Assembly (NCBI RefSeq): GCF_004664715.2
Contig: NC_051068.1
Location: forward strand, 132,452,716 to 132,516,715
From: Peromyscus leucopus
Taxonomy: Eukaryota; Chordata; Mammalia; Rodentia; Cricetidae
Direction of reading: 5' to 3'
Length of the DNA: 64,000 nt
Shown: positions 44,341 to 55,205 of the stretch, one piece after another
How the letters are laid out: each line of letters begins with the position of its first letter
Position numbering within the stretch: the first letter of the stretch is position 1
Notes under the pieces: model-generated
What the model was told of the DNA's origin: nothing
What the model saw: only the letters and a program-made list of their open reading frames with translations
Database searches by the model: none
Program-made: the position numbers and the translations under genes

Positions 44341-44477
44341 AGGGTTTCTCTGTGTAGCCCTGATTGTCCTGGAACTCACTCTGTAGACCAGGGTGGCCTT
44401 GACTTCAGAGATCCACCTACCTCTGCCTCTGCCTCGGTAGTGCTGGGATTAAAGGCATGCACCATCACCGCCCAGCT
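44335..44477 (-). repeat. B1 SINE (minus)
   Basis: 'tgagacagggtttctctgtg', 'cctggaactcactctgtaga', 'tagtgctgggattaaaggca', 'accatcaccgcccagctc'. Clear inverted B1. Confidence 0.92.
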
Positions 44478-46784
44478 CTATTTAATCTATTTAATTATCT
44501 TAAATGGCAGTGTGCATGCTTGCTCTAATCATCTCCTAGTTAATGAACATTTAGGTAAGTGTCACTGCACTGGACGTCTGCATACTCATATCTTTGATGT
44601 GTGACGGAATATTCCTTTAGAAGGGTATTGGATCAAATTTTCCAGGTTCAAAGACTTACATATTTAACATTCTGTTGGATACTACTAATTTCCTTAAAAG
44701 AAAACGTGTGCCGGGAACTTAGCATATCGTACTTATTACTTAACAACAATCCAATCTGTGATTTTTTTAAAGTAAGCTTAATGTCAATTACATTGAACTC
44801 CTGTATTAAGCCAGGCAGGTTTGATCGTCTCTGCTATAGGGAAGCAGCTATGCACACAAGGCTTGCTGCAGGTAAGAGCTGCTATGTGGTCTCTGACCTT
44901 CTTGAGGACAAGGGTCCACTTCTATACCCTCTACAACACGCCCTTCAGCCCACTGTTCTGTGGAAGATCCTCAGCAAATGCAACTTATTACACAGTCATC
45001 TGCACCTCCCTGGTGTATGCCCTGGGGTGGAACAGAATCAGGAAATGGTCCCTGAATGAGCTCTTGACACCAGTACCTACCTGCCATGGCTCTCCGCAGC
45101 TGCCCAGCCTGTTTCCAGCCTCACTCTCCGCATCCACCAGGACACCAGGAGTTGGAAATAGAACTGTCTGTTCACTCTTGGGAGGCAGCCCCTGCATCTA
45201 ACAGGTGTTTCCATTAATACAGCTGCTGGATGAGGATGCAAGGCTGTCAATCAACATCACACAGCCAAGGAACAGCAGAACCGGACATGAGAGCCGGCTA
45301 CCTCAACCCCTTCCCGAGTCTTCCCATTGCACAACATTCCCATTCCCATTGTCAGACAGGGAGTTCGGGAAGATCGATCAGCTCAGAAATGGCCTCTTGC
45401 TTAACTGTTACGGCAGTGATGAGGCTGGCTGTCCAGGGGAGTGGAATGGCACCGATCACGTGATTTCTCGGGCCAACTGCACCTGACTAGGGGCCTGCAG
45501 AATTTCTCAGGAGCAAGTATATCCTTGCAGAGGGTCATAGTCAGGCTTCAGAATGCCAGTACAGATCCAGGGGCAAAGTTCTTCTCCTGAAGGTTCCTTC
45601 ATTATGCTTGTACCTCTAAAGACCAATCCAAACATGCTGTACATTTATGGAAGTTTTCTCTTAATTACTATCTCTATGGAAATATCCCAGAAGGAACCAC
45701 AGGTATGCACATTATAGCTAATTATTTTAAAACATGAATAAAAGCCATTTAAGGAAGTTTTATGAAATAATTTCTCCAAAATTTGTACTGACTTTCAAAG
45801 CCACACTTTTTTCTTTCTTGAAGGAAATTGTCCTATAGAACAAAAACCATTTCCTGTTGTGTGCTATCTTGCCTCATGTACAAAAAACAAAACAACAACA
45901 AAAAAACACCTCTTGGGTAAACTCACCATTGGAGAAACAACGAAGAACTCTGGAAACTAGTATTACACTTCAGTTGTCGGTCACAATGGCTGCCAGGTGT
46001 TGGACATCTGAGGCTCTGTGATAGCTCACAGATAGCTCTCCTCCACTGTGACTTCACTTGGTACTTCTGCAGGGTTTAGTGAGGAGGCATTATAGCTAGA
46101 AATCTGAAAAGCCCAGGGATATGTTTGTCTTGCCCAAGGTCACAGTGTTGGTGAAGGTCACAGCTGGTAATACACTGTGCTGACCCAATGATGCGGACAG
46201 CCAGCTAATGTGCGTTATGACTGGTGGGTGCCACTGTTTAAGTCACTTCCGTGAGACCACAAGGCTGTCACCTCTTGGTGCATGCCAAATATCTTGCACA
46301 CGTTGAGTCCCCGGACCTGTACAGTATTCTGTTTGTGGCCAAAGTTGGCCTCTTGTGATGCTCTTTGAATCTTCTCAAACATCGAGGAGAGGATTAAATC
46401 AGGCCAAGAACCTGTCTTAGGATAGATAGGGTGTAGCAAGCCCAGCTCACTGGTGAGCGAAGGAGGAGCTACCCACTCAAAGCTGCCAAAGCCGAGAGCA
46501 AGGGATTAGACCCGTTTTCTCCAGCAGCTTTACCTGCAGTACTGGAGAGTCGGCTTTAGGTTCAAGGGCTCACACATAAGTGCTCGCTTGAGAATACCAT
46601 GGGAATTTCTCCTGAGATGGCACACTTGGAACTGGGCCTGCCCTTGAATGTTGAAGTGGACCTCTGAGCTGCATTGAAGGCACTGGTCCTGGGATCAAAG
46701 CGACTGTATGTGTGAATGTATCTAGTCTTTAATTTGTTCATGGATTTGCTTTTAAATTTGAATCCAGAGGTCCCAGTGTTGTGG
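44478..46784. other. unassigned DNA with two weak MIR pieces
   Basis: Inverted MIR-like fragments lie at about 45215-45305 ('caacatcacacagccaagga') and 46085-46175 ('cttgcccaaggtcacagtgt'). The 152-codon plus frame (44601-45059) is the longest in this part but overlaps a second long frame (44821-45201) and has no protein-like pattern. A 32-bp block at 44842-44873 lies between an AG and a GTAAGA. Confidence 0.4.
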
Positions 46785-46934
46785 GGTATCCATCAGAGAA
46801 GATTGCTTGGACATGGGTTTAAGCCAACAGAAAGTCTTTATTTGCCAGCCGGCAACTACACTAGGTGTTCGAATCCCAGTGTAGCCACCAAGCCTTTCTC
46901 AGGGTGAGCTTTTAAGCACAAAAACAATGTTCTG
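46785..46934 (-). repeat. LTR-like fragment, left part (interrupted)
   Basis: 'cagaaagtctttatttgcca', 'gaatcccagtgtagccacca', 'agcctttctcagggtgagct' look like the 3' part of an inverted LTR (AATAAA on the minus strand near 46837). It appears to continue at 47331 with 'ggttgagacacttcagttaa' after the nested LTR. Confidence 0.4.
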
Positions 46935-47324
46935 TGTAGCCAGAGTTTTCCTGCCTGGCCCACAGTCAGGACAAATCTTTGTTACCCGCCAGTCCCACAG
47001 CCACTCAGACCCAACCAAGTAAACACAGAGACTTATTTTGCATACAAACTGTATGGCCATGGCAGGCTTCTTGCTAACTGTTCTTATAGCTTAAATTAAT
47101 CCATTTCCATAAATCTATACCTTGCCACATGGCTGGTGGCTTACCGGCGTCTTCAAATGCTGCTGGTCATGGCGGTGGCTGGCAGTGTCTTTTTGCCTCA
47201 GCCTTCTGCTTCCTAGAATTCTCCTCTCTCCTTGTCCCACCTACTTCCTGCCTGGCCACTGGCCAATCAGTGTTTTATTTATTGACCAATCAGAGCAATT
47301 TGACATACAGACCATCCCACAGCA
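46935..47324 (-). mobile_element. cricetid-type solo LTR with 6-bp target duplication
   Basis: Ends TGTAGCC...CACAGCA, flanked by the 6-bp duplication GTTCTG at 46929-46934 and 47325-47330. Minus-strand content matches 25839-26215: 'ttggtcaataaataaaacac', 'ggcaggaagtaggtgggaca', 'ggtatagatttatggaaatg'. It is inverted relative to that copy, 21 kb away. It sits inside an older LTR-like fragment. Confidence 0.8.
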
Positions 47325-47631
47325 GTTCTGGGTTGAGACACTTCAGTTAACAAGAACAGTTAGCCAGATGCGGAACTACAGGAGCCAAAAAACCAAAGTT
47401 GGTACATTTAGAGACTTTTCCAGAACTATGGACTTTGATGGATTAGATCTTTGTTTCCGTTTGGAAGGTGGTATTGTCTATGTGCTGAGTTTTATGGCCT
47501 GAATAGTACTTCCATTATGGAGTCAGTTGTGCTAAGGTCTGGAGCCCTGTTACACCATTCAATTTCCTGGGCTCAACTGAAAGTATCCATGTATAAAAGT
47601 GAGGGGACTGAGGATTGGGGCTAGGAGAGGT
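47325..47631. other. continuation of the older LTR-like sequence, then unassigned
   Basis: The first 70 bp ('agacacttcagttaacaaga', 'acagttagccagatgcggaa') seem to belong with 46785-46934. The rest is unassigned up to the target duplication at 47626-47631. Confidence 0.35.
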
Positions 47632-47970
47632 GTGGAGGCCCACACCTAGTGAGATCTGAGCTTGCTTTACCTAGCAGAGCTGCATTAGAGGATTGCTTGA
47701 CCATGTGCATGGTTTCTAGGTAACTGGAAGGTTCTACCACTAGGCTGAGCTAAGGGGAGGTCTTTTGCTCCAGCCCTTGGCATTCCTATAAATAGCCTGT
47801 TAGAAGAGACAGGAGGGGCTGGTGGATAAGAATCCAGGCCCTCCCGAGGCTATCCTGTGTTTCTATCTGTTTTCTCTCTCCTCTATCCTTTTATCTAAAT
47901 CTCTTATCCCTCACTCCTCAAGAGAACCCTGGGTAAAATGTGGGAGCTGGTCTCCCAGCTGCCTCCTACA
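47632..47970 (+). mobile_element. ERVK-type solo LTR, same family as 34966-35300
   Basis: 339 bp, TGTGGAGG...CCTACA. GAGAGG lies at 47626-47631 and again at 47972-47977, one base off a perfect target duplication. TATAAATA at 47787-47794. 'gaggctatcctgtgtttcta' and 'gagaaccctgggtaaaatgt' align with the minus-strand copy. The AATAAA of that copy is lost here (GATAAG). No internal retroviral sequence. Confidence 0.8.
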
Positions 47971-48974
47971 AGAGAGGTAAGAACAAAAGCAGAGAGGAAA
48001 GCCCAGTGGGGGACTGGGTCCTCCCTAGAATCTGTCATCAGCCACATGAGAGTCATCAAAGGCATTTCCCAGGAAAACATTAACTCCTGCAGAAGAACCT
48101 GGAAAAAAGTTCCCATCTCCCTTTCCTCCGCCCCTCCTTCTATTTTTAGAGTTTCCTTTGCCAAGAGAAAAAGGATGCTACCTTGTGAGTTGGCCAACCT
48201 GCTTAGCGGCCAAAGACAGAGACTGACTCAGTCCCAACAGACAACAGTCCCCAGTCTGCTGTTCCCCTCATACTTCTCTGAGGGGGGCGGCACACCGCTG
48301 GAGAGGTGAGGCTGCCTGGTGTGATTCATGCCAAGGAAGTGGAAAGCCAGACACATCTGCTCATGGAGTCCTCCTAGGTCTTTGGCTTTGCCTACTAACC
48401 CAGACAGTGTGAACAGACTGAAATCAAGGGAGTAACTGGGACTCCCTGCAGGGTCCAACCATCTAAGACCTATGGGTCACAAATATGACCCGATGGTTGG
48501 TGCTACTGGTTTCTTTCTCTTCTTTTTCTTTCTTTCTGTTTTTCTTTGGGCAACTGGGTGATTTTTTTTAAATTAGGTTATTTTTCAGAAGGCTGAGACA
48601 AGACAGATCCCTGAAATATATTCCTGAGCTCAGATACAATCAGAATCCTTCAACATCCTCTTTGTTGTGAACAATCAGTGCCATGGCGAGATGGGACTGA
48701 GTAATGGGAACGGAGTCTAGAATCTAGAGTGAGCAGGACTTGTAGAAACGGCATCGAAAGTGGCACCAAGCGTCTTGGTCACTGTTCCCAGCACAGAGCC
48801 ATATACAGCAGGACTGGGAGGGTGAGGATAAGCTAAAGGCTTCTCTCACTTGTGTACCGTGAATACATCAGTCTTACGTGAGGAGCCCTTAAAGGGACTC
48901 GCCAGCCTTTAACTTGAAGTGGACTCTTCCAGCACTAGAGAAAATGTGATGTCGCAATGCCAAAACGTTGTTTT
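47971..48974. other. unassigned DNA
   Basis: Two overlapping frames (plus 47938-48309, minus 47904-48197) begin in the LTR and run out of it. They have no other support. A TTTC-rich patch lies at 48513-48545. Confidence 0.35.
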
Positions 48975-49130
48975 GTTGTTTTTGTTTTTGTTTTAAGACA
49001 GAATTTTATACAGCTTAGGCTGGCCTCCAACTTCTCATGTAGCTGAAGATAATCTTGAAGTCCTGATGATCCTCCTGCCCCCACCTCCAAGGGGCCAATA
49101 TTACAGTCACATAGCACTGTGCCTGGTTCA
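48975..49130 (-). repeat. B1-type SINE (minus), old
   Basis: 'ttttaagacagaattttata', 'ggctggcctccaacttctca', 'aagataatcttgaagtcctg', 'catagcactgtgcctggtt'. Diverged inverted B1. Confidence 0.7.
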
Positions 49131-49867
49131 ATACTGTAACTACTGCTCAGCTAGTGGAGACTTCAGGGAGATAGAAGAGGGTCGCCACAGAGGCACCCCC
49201 TCCCACTTCCCCGAGTTCTCATCTATTGGGAACCTACCAGGTGCCACATACACTGAACAAGCAAGGACAGATAAGGCAAATTTTCCATTCTTGGCCTCCA
49301 GCATGAAATACTTGATAATTATTTACCCAGACACAGCGATAAGAGGCCACTGCCCACTCAAGTTATTTGCTGCACTCTGATTTCTCCTGGATTTAAAAAC
49401 CTAATGCCACACTGGAGGAGTTACTCTTGCTTAAATGTTCCTCTTTCTGGTTTTTCATACTGTGTAGGGTTTATGTGGGCTGATGAGGAAAGGGTGAATT
49501 CAAGGTATGTTGAATAAACAGATTCCCTTGTAGATCACCTCGACCATCCCTTGGGAGGTGGAATAGAATGTGCCTCGCCTTGTCTGCCAACAGTTGTTGA
49601 GGCTGGCGAATGTGTCCACGTTCACTGCCTGTCTGTCAGTCACTGGCATTAACTCCCTGACAGGCTGTGGGCCCAGCACGTTCCTACAGACAGAGAAATC
49701 CCTCAGACTGCATACAGCCTTCAGGAGAAGGCCAAGAGATGAGACAGAAGAGGCAGGCAAGTGACAACAGCCGTGTTAATAACCCCTAAAAGGAGCAAGG
49801 GAAGCAGACCAGGGACAACAGCCTCTGGACCTCCTGAGGGAGTCAAGGTGAGCAGGCAGGGCAGACT
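49131..49867. other. unassigned DNA
   Basis: The frames at 49066-49380 and 49500-49764 have no coding support. Confidence 0.35.
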
Positions 49868-49934
49868 ACCATAGTATATTGTATATCTATCATAGTATAT
49901 AAATACTATAAATTATATAAACTATACTATGTTA
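49868..49934. repeat. AT-rich tract
   Basis: 'catagtatattgtatatcta' and related TATA-rich words. Confidence 0.7.
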
Positions 49935-50325
49935 TTATATTTACTCATGTATGTGTGCATGGGTGCTTAGAGGCCAGAGCATAGCCTGTGGTACTGTTCC
50001 TCAGTCCCTGTCCACTTGGTTCTTTGAGACAAGTCTCATCTACAGACACACCACCCTGAACAGGCCTGTCTCAACGGATCTTAGAAGTTAAGCAGGGTCA
50101 GTCCTGGTTAGTATTGGAATGGGAGACAGGGTCTTTCTCTCACTGGTCTGGGGGTTGCCTACTAGGCTCACAGGCCAGTGAGCTCCACCCACCTCTGCCT
50201 CTCCAGCACTGGGATTACAAGCACACAACCCCGCAAGTGACTCTTTTTTTTTTTTTAATGTGAGTTATAGGGATCAAGCTCAGGTCCAGACACTTCATCT
50301 GCAGAACCTGCCCCTCAGCCTGAGA
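49935..50325 (-). repeat. B4/RSINE-class SINE (minus) interrupted by 5S rRNA sequence
   Basis: The left part has 'gcttagaggccagagcatag', 'actgttcctcagtccctgtc' and 'cttggttctttgagacaagt'. The right part resumes with 'gacagggtctttctctcact', 'ccagcactgggattacaagc', and ends 'ctgcccctcagcctgagatc'. Between them lies 5S-derived sequence. The left and right edges both carry a gagaca...tctc motif, which looks like a target duplication. Confidence 0.75.
50038..50127 (+). pseudogene. 5S rRNA pseudogene, 3'-truncated
   Basis: These 90 bases align with about positions 1-91 of mammalian 5S rRNA. Landmarks: 'ctacagacacaccaccctga' (5S 'ctacggccataccaccctga'), 'tcttagaagttaagcagggt' ('tctcggaagctaagcagggt'), 'cctggttagtattgg' and 'atgggagac'. 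It has about fourteen substitutions and a few single-base indels. The last 30 bases of 5S, including the end of the C box, are missing, so it cannot be a functional 5S gene. It sits inside a SINE. Confidence 0.85.
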
Positions 50326-51424
50326 TCGTGCTTCTTCCAACACGTTCTTCTGAACAGAGATTCCTTGTGGAGCTGTAAATGCTCCAAGAGACAGATTCCA
50401 ATTGCCTTACACACACACCCGTGATAACATTTCTCGCTCCGCAGATGGTCTCAGGGCAAGCTGTGAGCCTCACCGGGATGGCTCTTCCGCCCGCGTCCAC
50501 AAAGGCTTAGCTGCTGGCAGGGTGGGAGCTGGATGAGGAAGCATCTCGGGTCTGCTTTCCAAGCCTACACATGTGTTCTCCAGGACCAGGGAAGAGTCTG
50601 GGGACCTTCTGGAGCCAGCAGAACACACGGAGTACCAGGGTAGGTTTCCACGACATGTCTCCCAGGCAAGGGGAAGTATCGGTGACCTAAAGGCGCTGTC
50701 TGGAGGAGGCCTAGGTTGGTTATGATGAGCCGGCCCATCTTAGAGCAACACAAGCCATCTGCGTGTCTCAACAGCACCCAGACTCAGCGGGGCTGGCTAA
50801 GTCCAATTCAGCTCCTGCGTCAGGGTCTAAACCCGGGCTCTGTTCATGTTGGAAGTTGGTCTCCAGGTGCCAGAGTTTGTGGTACTTATGAGCTGTTTAC
50901 TAGCACTGGAGAAAGCCAAGCCCTGGCAGGAGTCCAGGGCAGGGCAGGGCAGGGAGGCTGCCTTTGCCCTGTTAGTGTGTGTGTCTGAATAGTTGGGTGC
51001 TTCATCAGCAACCTCCTGTTTGTGGAGTTGGTGATGCCCTCACCACCCCAGGACGGTTCTCTGGAAGGGGAGCAGGACTCAAGGGACAGCATTCTCCCCA
51101 CACACCCCTCTCCCTGGGTTCTGACTATGGTGAAGGGAAACTTGTGGCTTCAGCTCTGTCAACCTCCCGCTGAGCAGCTGGAAAGGCCCCAGGGGGGTCG
51201 TTTCCGATTCCCTTGGCTCTCAATTACATCCCAGCAGAGAGTAGAAGGAAGGTAGCTAGCTTTCTTCCTTCTAGACAGAAGAGCTCCTTCTGCGCTTGGA
51301 CTCCAGTTTCCTGAGCAGGTGGTGGAGCCCAGGGCCCTTTCTGGAGTGAGTCTCCGTGGGTCCGGAGGTACTCCGTGGCTCTGCTCAGACCTGGTAGTCA
51401 ATCCTTCTTGTTTATCTTCTTTAG
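50326..51424. other. unassigned DNA
   Basis: GC-richer than average, with many short frames on both strands. A small (GGCAG)n patch lies at 50937-50955. No exon with two good splice sites. Confidence 0.35.
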
Positions 51425-51501
51425 ACAAACATGTCCTGGACTTGAGAAGGGAACAGCAGTTGCCCAGAACAAAGTGGCCATTTCCAGAAGACCTTGCCTA
51501 A
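51425..51501 (+). CDS. weak candidate terminal exon
   Basis: A good pyrimidine tract and acceptor ('tcttgtttatcttctttag', ending 51424) lead into a frame reading KHVLDLRREQQLPRTKWP then FPEDLA and stop TAA at 51499-51501. The length is only 25 codons. Another frame is also open. Weak evidence. Confidence 0.2.
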
Positions 51502-51837
51502 AAGCAAGCAGTCAGGGTTGAATCTGAAGCCAGTCTCTGGCCACAGGGATGACAGAGACCCAGGACATTTCTGTGGATTTGTCCTTTCCTTCAGGGGGTG
51601 TGGGATTCTTTAATAAACTAGCTGTGCCCAACTGAGTGCTCTTTATGAGGGCCTCGGAGCCTTCTGAAAGGGAGCCCACTCCAGAGAGAGCCAGGCATTG
51701 GACCAGGCCAGGAAAGAAGCACATGTCGGGGAGGCCAGTAAGATATGACTTCTGCCCCGCTGACTCTGTCTCAGGTCAAGCCACCCTTTGCCTGGGGCCC
51801 AGGAGAGAAAGCTCACTGACTTTTCTCTATATAAGCC
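51502..51837. other. unassigned DNA
   Basis: Nothing recognised. Confidence 0.35.
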
Positions 51838-52025
51838 TTTTATATATATAGTTTTGTTTTGTTAACAATTAATAAACATTAGTATATATAACAAACTATA
51901 TATAAAGAAAATATATAAATATATAGTCTTGTTTTATTACATATTGTATATATAAGAATAATAATTTTGTCTTATATATATATGTTTTATATAATATATA
52001 CAATATATATATATAAAACTTACTT
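51838..52025. repeat. AT-rich tract with imperfect palindromes
   Basis: About 190 bp made largely of TATA, ATATAA and 'gttttgtttt' words. Several local inverted repeats could fold. Confidence 0.8.
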
Positions 52026-52183
52026 TAAAATCCCAAAGCTCATTGAGTGACTTTGGCTAGTGACCTGCTATTTCTCTGGCACCGTCACACACAGTATCCA
52101 TGGTCCTTACCTCACGGAGCTGCTACAAAGTTGAGGTTTTGAAACCTCTGGGAACAGTGAAAGTGCTTGTCAATGAGTGACAG

Positions 52184-52537
52184 CCTGTATTAGTTGTTTT
52201 TTTCGTTGTGACAGAATTCATGACGAGAGCTCCCAGGTGGTCCCTGTTTGAAGGCACAGTCTACCAAGGTTGGGACACCATGGCAGCCCAAGCGTGAGGC
52301 AGCCCATGACAGTGTATTTACTGTGAGGAAACAGAAGAGAAGAGGGGATGTGGTTCACCTCGCCTTATCCTCTTTACTGCCTGGAACCTCAGCCCAAGGA
52401 ATGGCGCTACCTAACTGCAAGGTGGGTCTCCATGCCTCAGTTAACTCCATTTGAAAACTCCCTCACAGGTGCGCCCAGAAGTTTGTCTCAGGTGATTGCA
52501 GGTCGTGTCAAGTTGACAATTGGCATTCGTTAAACCA
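52184..52537 (+). repeat. rodent DNA-transposon-like repeat
   Basis: Starts 'ctgtattagttgttttttt' and 'gttgtgacagaattcatgac', ends 'gtcgtgtcaagttgacaatt'. Same broad family as 9090 and 54809 (head and tail words match), with a diverged middle. Confidence 0.5.
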
Positions 52538-52996
52538 CCCACCACACACCCAAGTGCTGGTGAGATGGAACACTTGGGCCCTTTGGACAGGATGAGTGAG
52601 AGGCGGCACCCCGAGGCCTTTCTGTAGAGAATGCTGGGGGAGGGGTGTTCTGGTGCAGGGCAGCACCTAGCATGGTGACTCCAGGGTCTGCCCAACCCAG
52701 GGAACCATCTGGGGACATAGAGATGCCCCATGCTGGGAGATGAGCTCTGGAAGGGAGTCTTTGTAGGTAGGTAGGTATGATGCAGGTTCAAGGGTATCAG
52801 CCACTGTAAGATTGGGGAGTTGAGTTCTCGGAAGCCCCCTCTCTCCCATGCAACTCCACCCAGAACCAGAGTCCGTTTCCTAGCAACCAGGAGCTTAGGG
52901 AGCCGTGGAGGGCTCTTTCCTGTGAATCTCCTACAGCTCAGTAGTCTGGCTTCTTCCCATTGTATTTTATTCCCAGCTACCAGCTGAGCTGATTGT
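52538..52996. other. unassigned DNA
   Basis: Minus frames (52441-52849) overlap each other and have no support. Confidence 0.35.
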
Positions 52997-53250
52997 GCTG
53001 GATAACAAAATAGACAGGATGGCTTATGAGTAAACTTTCTTTTTCGTAGTCCTGGAGGCCAAGAAGACCATGATCGGATCTCCAGAAGAATCTATATCTG
53101 GGGAGGTTTGGGTCATAGACGGCTCCTTCTAAAGTCAGTTGTAACCTTTATTTCACCAGCAACCTTATTTCCCTTCTTCCACACAACCTGCTATATTCAC
53201 AGGTCTGAGATTAGGACATAGGCAACATTGGAGGGTCTTGACTCTCCCCC
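52997..53250 (+). repeat. possible ancient mammalian repeat
   Basis: 'tggataacaaaatagacagg', 'agtcctggaggccaagaaga', 'gggtcatagacggctccttc', 'gattaggacataggcaacat' follow the order of an old mammalian repeat built on 'aacaaaataccacagactgg'. Family name unverified. Confidence 0.4.
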
Positions 53251-54808
53251 ATCACATATAGCTTATATTATCGCATCCAATTCACTTTATAAAAATGCTT
53301 ATGAGCCTCATATGATAAACCAAGCAGAAGCCAAGAGACTATCATGGAGTTTTGTTCTTGTCTGGAAGGCCAAACAGAGGCTATTCAATCCTACTTGGGC
53401 CCCAAGCAAGGTGACTGGAAGACATACAACCTCATTCACCCCTAGAGGCAAGGAGATCCAACCTCAGCTTCCAGCAGCTTCCCCCACACCCCAACCCCTG
53501 GCCCACCCCTACCCTCCATTCCTGTCAACCGTCATACGCCTGTTGACACCAGGCCTTATCTTCTGAACTGATAAGCACCTTCCTCTGAAGGTACCTGGAT
53601 TTCAAAATCTCAGGTGGCTGTAGGGAGTTTCAGGTGCTGCAAGATGCTAGCAGCTGAGGAGACAAGAAAGATAATGAAGTCCCTGTCACAGTTTGCTCAG
53701 TGGCAAGGTACGTCCTTCTCTTTGCTGGAATCTTCAGGAGAAAGACTCTGTTTTTGCAGGAGTGCAACAGCCTCCGTGGGGAGAGAGATGGAGCCCACTT
53801 CCCCTCCTCCCTGCAGAGAGGCGTGGCAATGGGGGGCTGGCTGAGATTAGACCCTAACCTTCGCCTTTGTGCTCCCGGGAGGAGAGAGGCAAACCAGCAT
53901 TCTTGCAGCTTGGCTGACTCTTGGAAGACTGGTGTCTAGTCACCTCTGTTTCTGACTCAGGGTGTGTTACCAGTTGTTGACTGGCCCCTAGATATGTAAG
54001 TGGGATCTTGGATACCCTACACCAGATCTTGCTTACAGGACTTCGTGTGTGTTCCAGAACGATGAGCTAAGCTGAACCGGGATAAAACACAAGGCTTCCA
54101 TGGGGCTGAGAGTTCTCACCTCAACCAGAGTGCTGACCCATCCTCAGGTTGGGTTGCCCTGTGGTGGGATGAGGGCAAGCATGTGGTCCAGCACAGCCCT
54201 TGGCTGTTCTCCTACAGTACTCTTTCTCCAAGCCCCACTCCTGGGAGGGACACCTCAAGAACAGCAGCCCTGCCGTCTGCCCACCTGAAGTCGTGGGTGT
54301 AGGTACTTTTTTCTCTCTGCAGAGTACCCTGCGGCTCTTCTGCACAAAAGCTCTCATTCTGTTTCTATCCTTAAGCAATAAGGCTCAGTGGTCTTCTGGA
54401 CAGGACGTGATGGCCCCGTTAAAGCAGAATCCGAACACTTAAGAATTCAATGACTTGTTTACTCTCTTGGAGAAAAAGAGCCATCCTCCCTCAGAACACC
54501 ACACACCATGACCTTGACCCCCAATATCCATTCATCTAAGATGAGGTCACCTTCCCCCAAAAGATGGACTCAAGGCCTTCCTTCTGAAGCACGGAAATGC
54601 ACACATCCATTCTCAAAGTGTTTTCCATAACAAGCACCATTGCTTTCATAACAGAAAAACAGCCATCTGTGTCTGTGTTAAGATGGCAAGCTAATGCACA
54701 CGTTTCCAACAAAGAGGGGCTGTTTCTGGTGTTCAAGCATTTCGGTGGCCTGCAAGCTGGCACAACAATTTTTCACAGTATTTCAGGGATGAGTGCATAG
54801 GGAAATGT
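53251..54808. other. unassigned DNA
   Basis: The 112-codon plus frame at 53228-53566 and others lack support. No recent repeat. Confidence 0.35.
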
Positions 54809-55205
54809 GCTGGTAAGTTTTTGTCAACATTGACACATGCATCCGGGAAGAGGGAACCTCAACTGAGAAATTGCCGCCTCTCAGATTGGCTTGTCAGTAA
54901 ATCTGTGGGGTATTCTATTGATGAATGATGGGTATGGGAGGGCCCAGCCCGTATGGCGATGTCACTCCTAGGCAGGTGGTCTGGTTTATATAAGAAAGGT
55001 GCCAAACAAGCCGGATGGAGCAAGCCAGTAGGCAGCATCCCTCCAAGGTTCCTGCCTCTGCTCCGTCTTGATTCCTTCCCTGGTTTCCTCAGTGGTTGAA
55101 CTCTGATCAGGATATGTAGGCTGAATGGAGCCTTTCCTCCCCAAGTTGCTTTTGATCACGATGTATATCCACAGCAAGGAAGAACCAAACTGGGGCATGA
55201 CGATT
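54809..55205 (+). repeat. rodent DNA-transposon-like repeat (in duplication copy 1)
   Basis: 'gtgctggtaagtttttgtca', 'gaagagggaacctcaactga', 'ggtatgggagggcccagccc', 'ctcctaggcaggtggtctgg', 'ctttcctccccaagttgctt'. The first 50 bp lie outside the duplicated unit, so copy 2 (56349-56760) begins inside this repeat. Confidence 0.7.

Noticed and set aside
44842..44873. 32-bp micro-exon between an AG and a GTAAGA
   Set aside because: Too short to judge, and the acceptor tract is weak. Such pairs are common by chance.
44601..45201. 152-codon and 126-codon overlapping plus-strand frames
   Set aside because: Two frames open over the same bases, no protein-like pattern, no splice signals at the ends, and no homologue I recognise.
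47129..47350. Frames sharing a 'FYLLTNQSNLTYRP' peptide with the minus strand at 25.8 kb
   Set aside because: The match arises because both are copies of the same LTR-like repeat, not a gene family.
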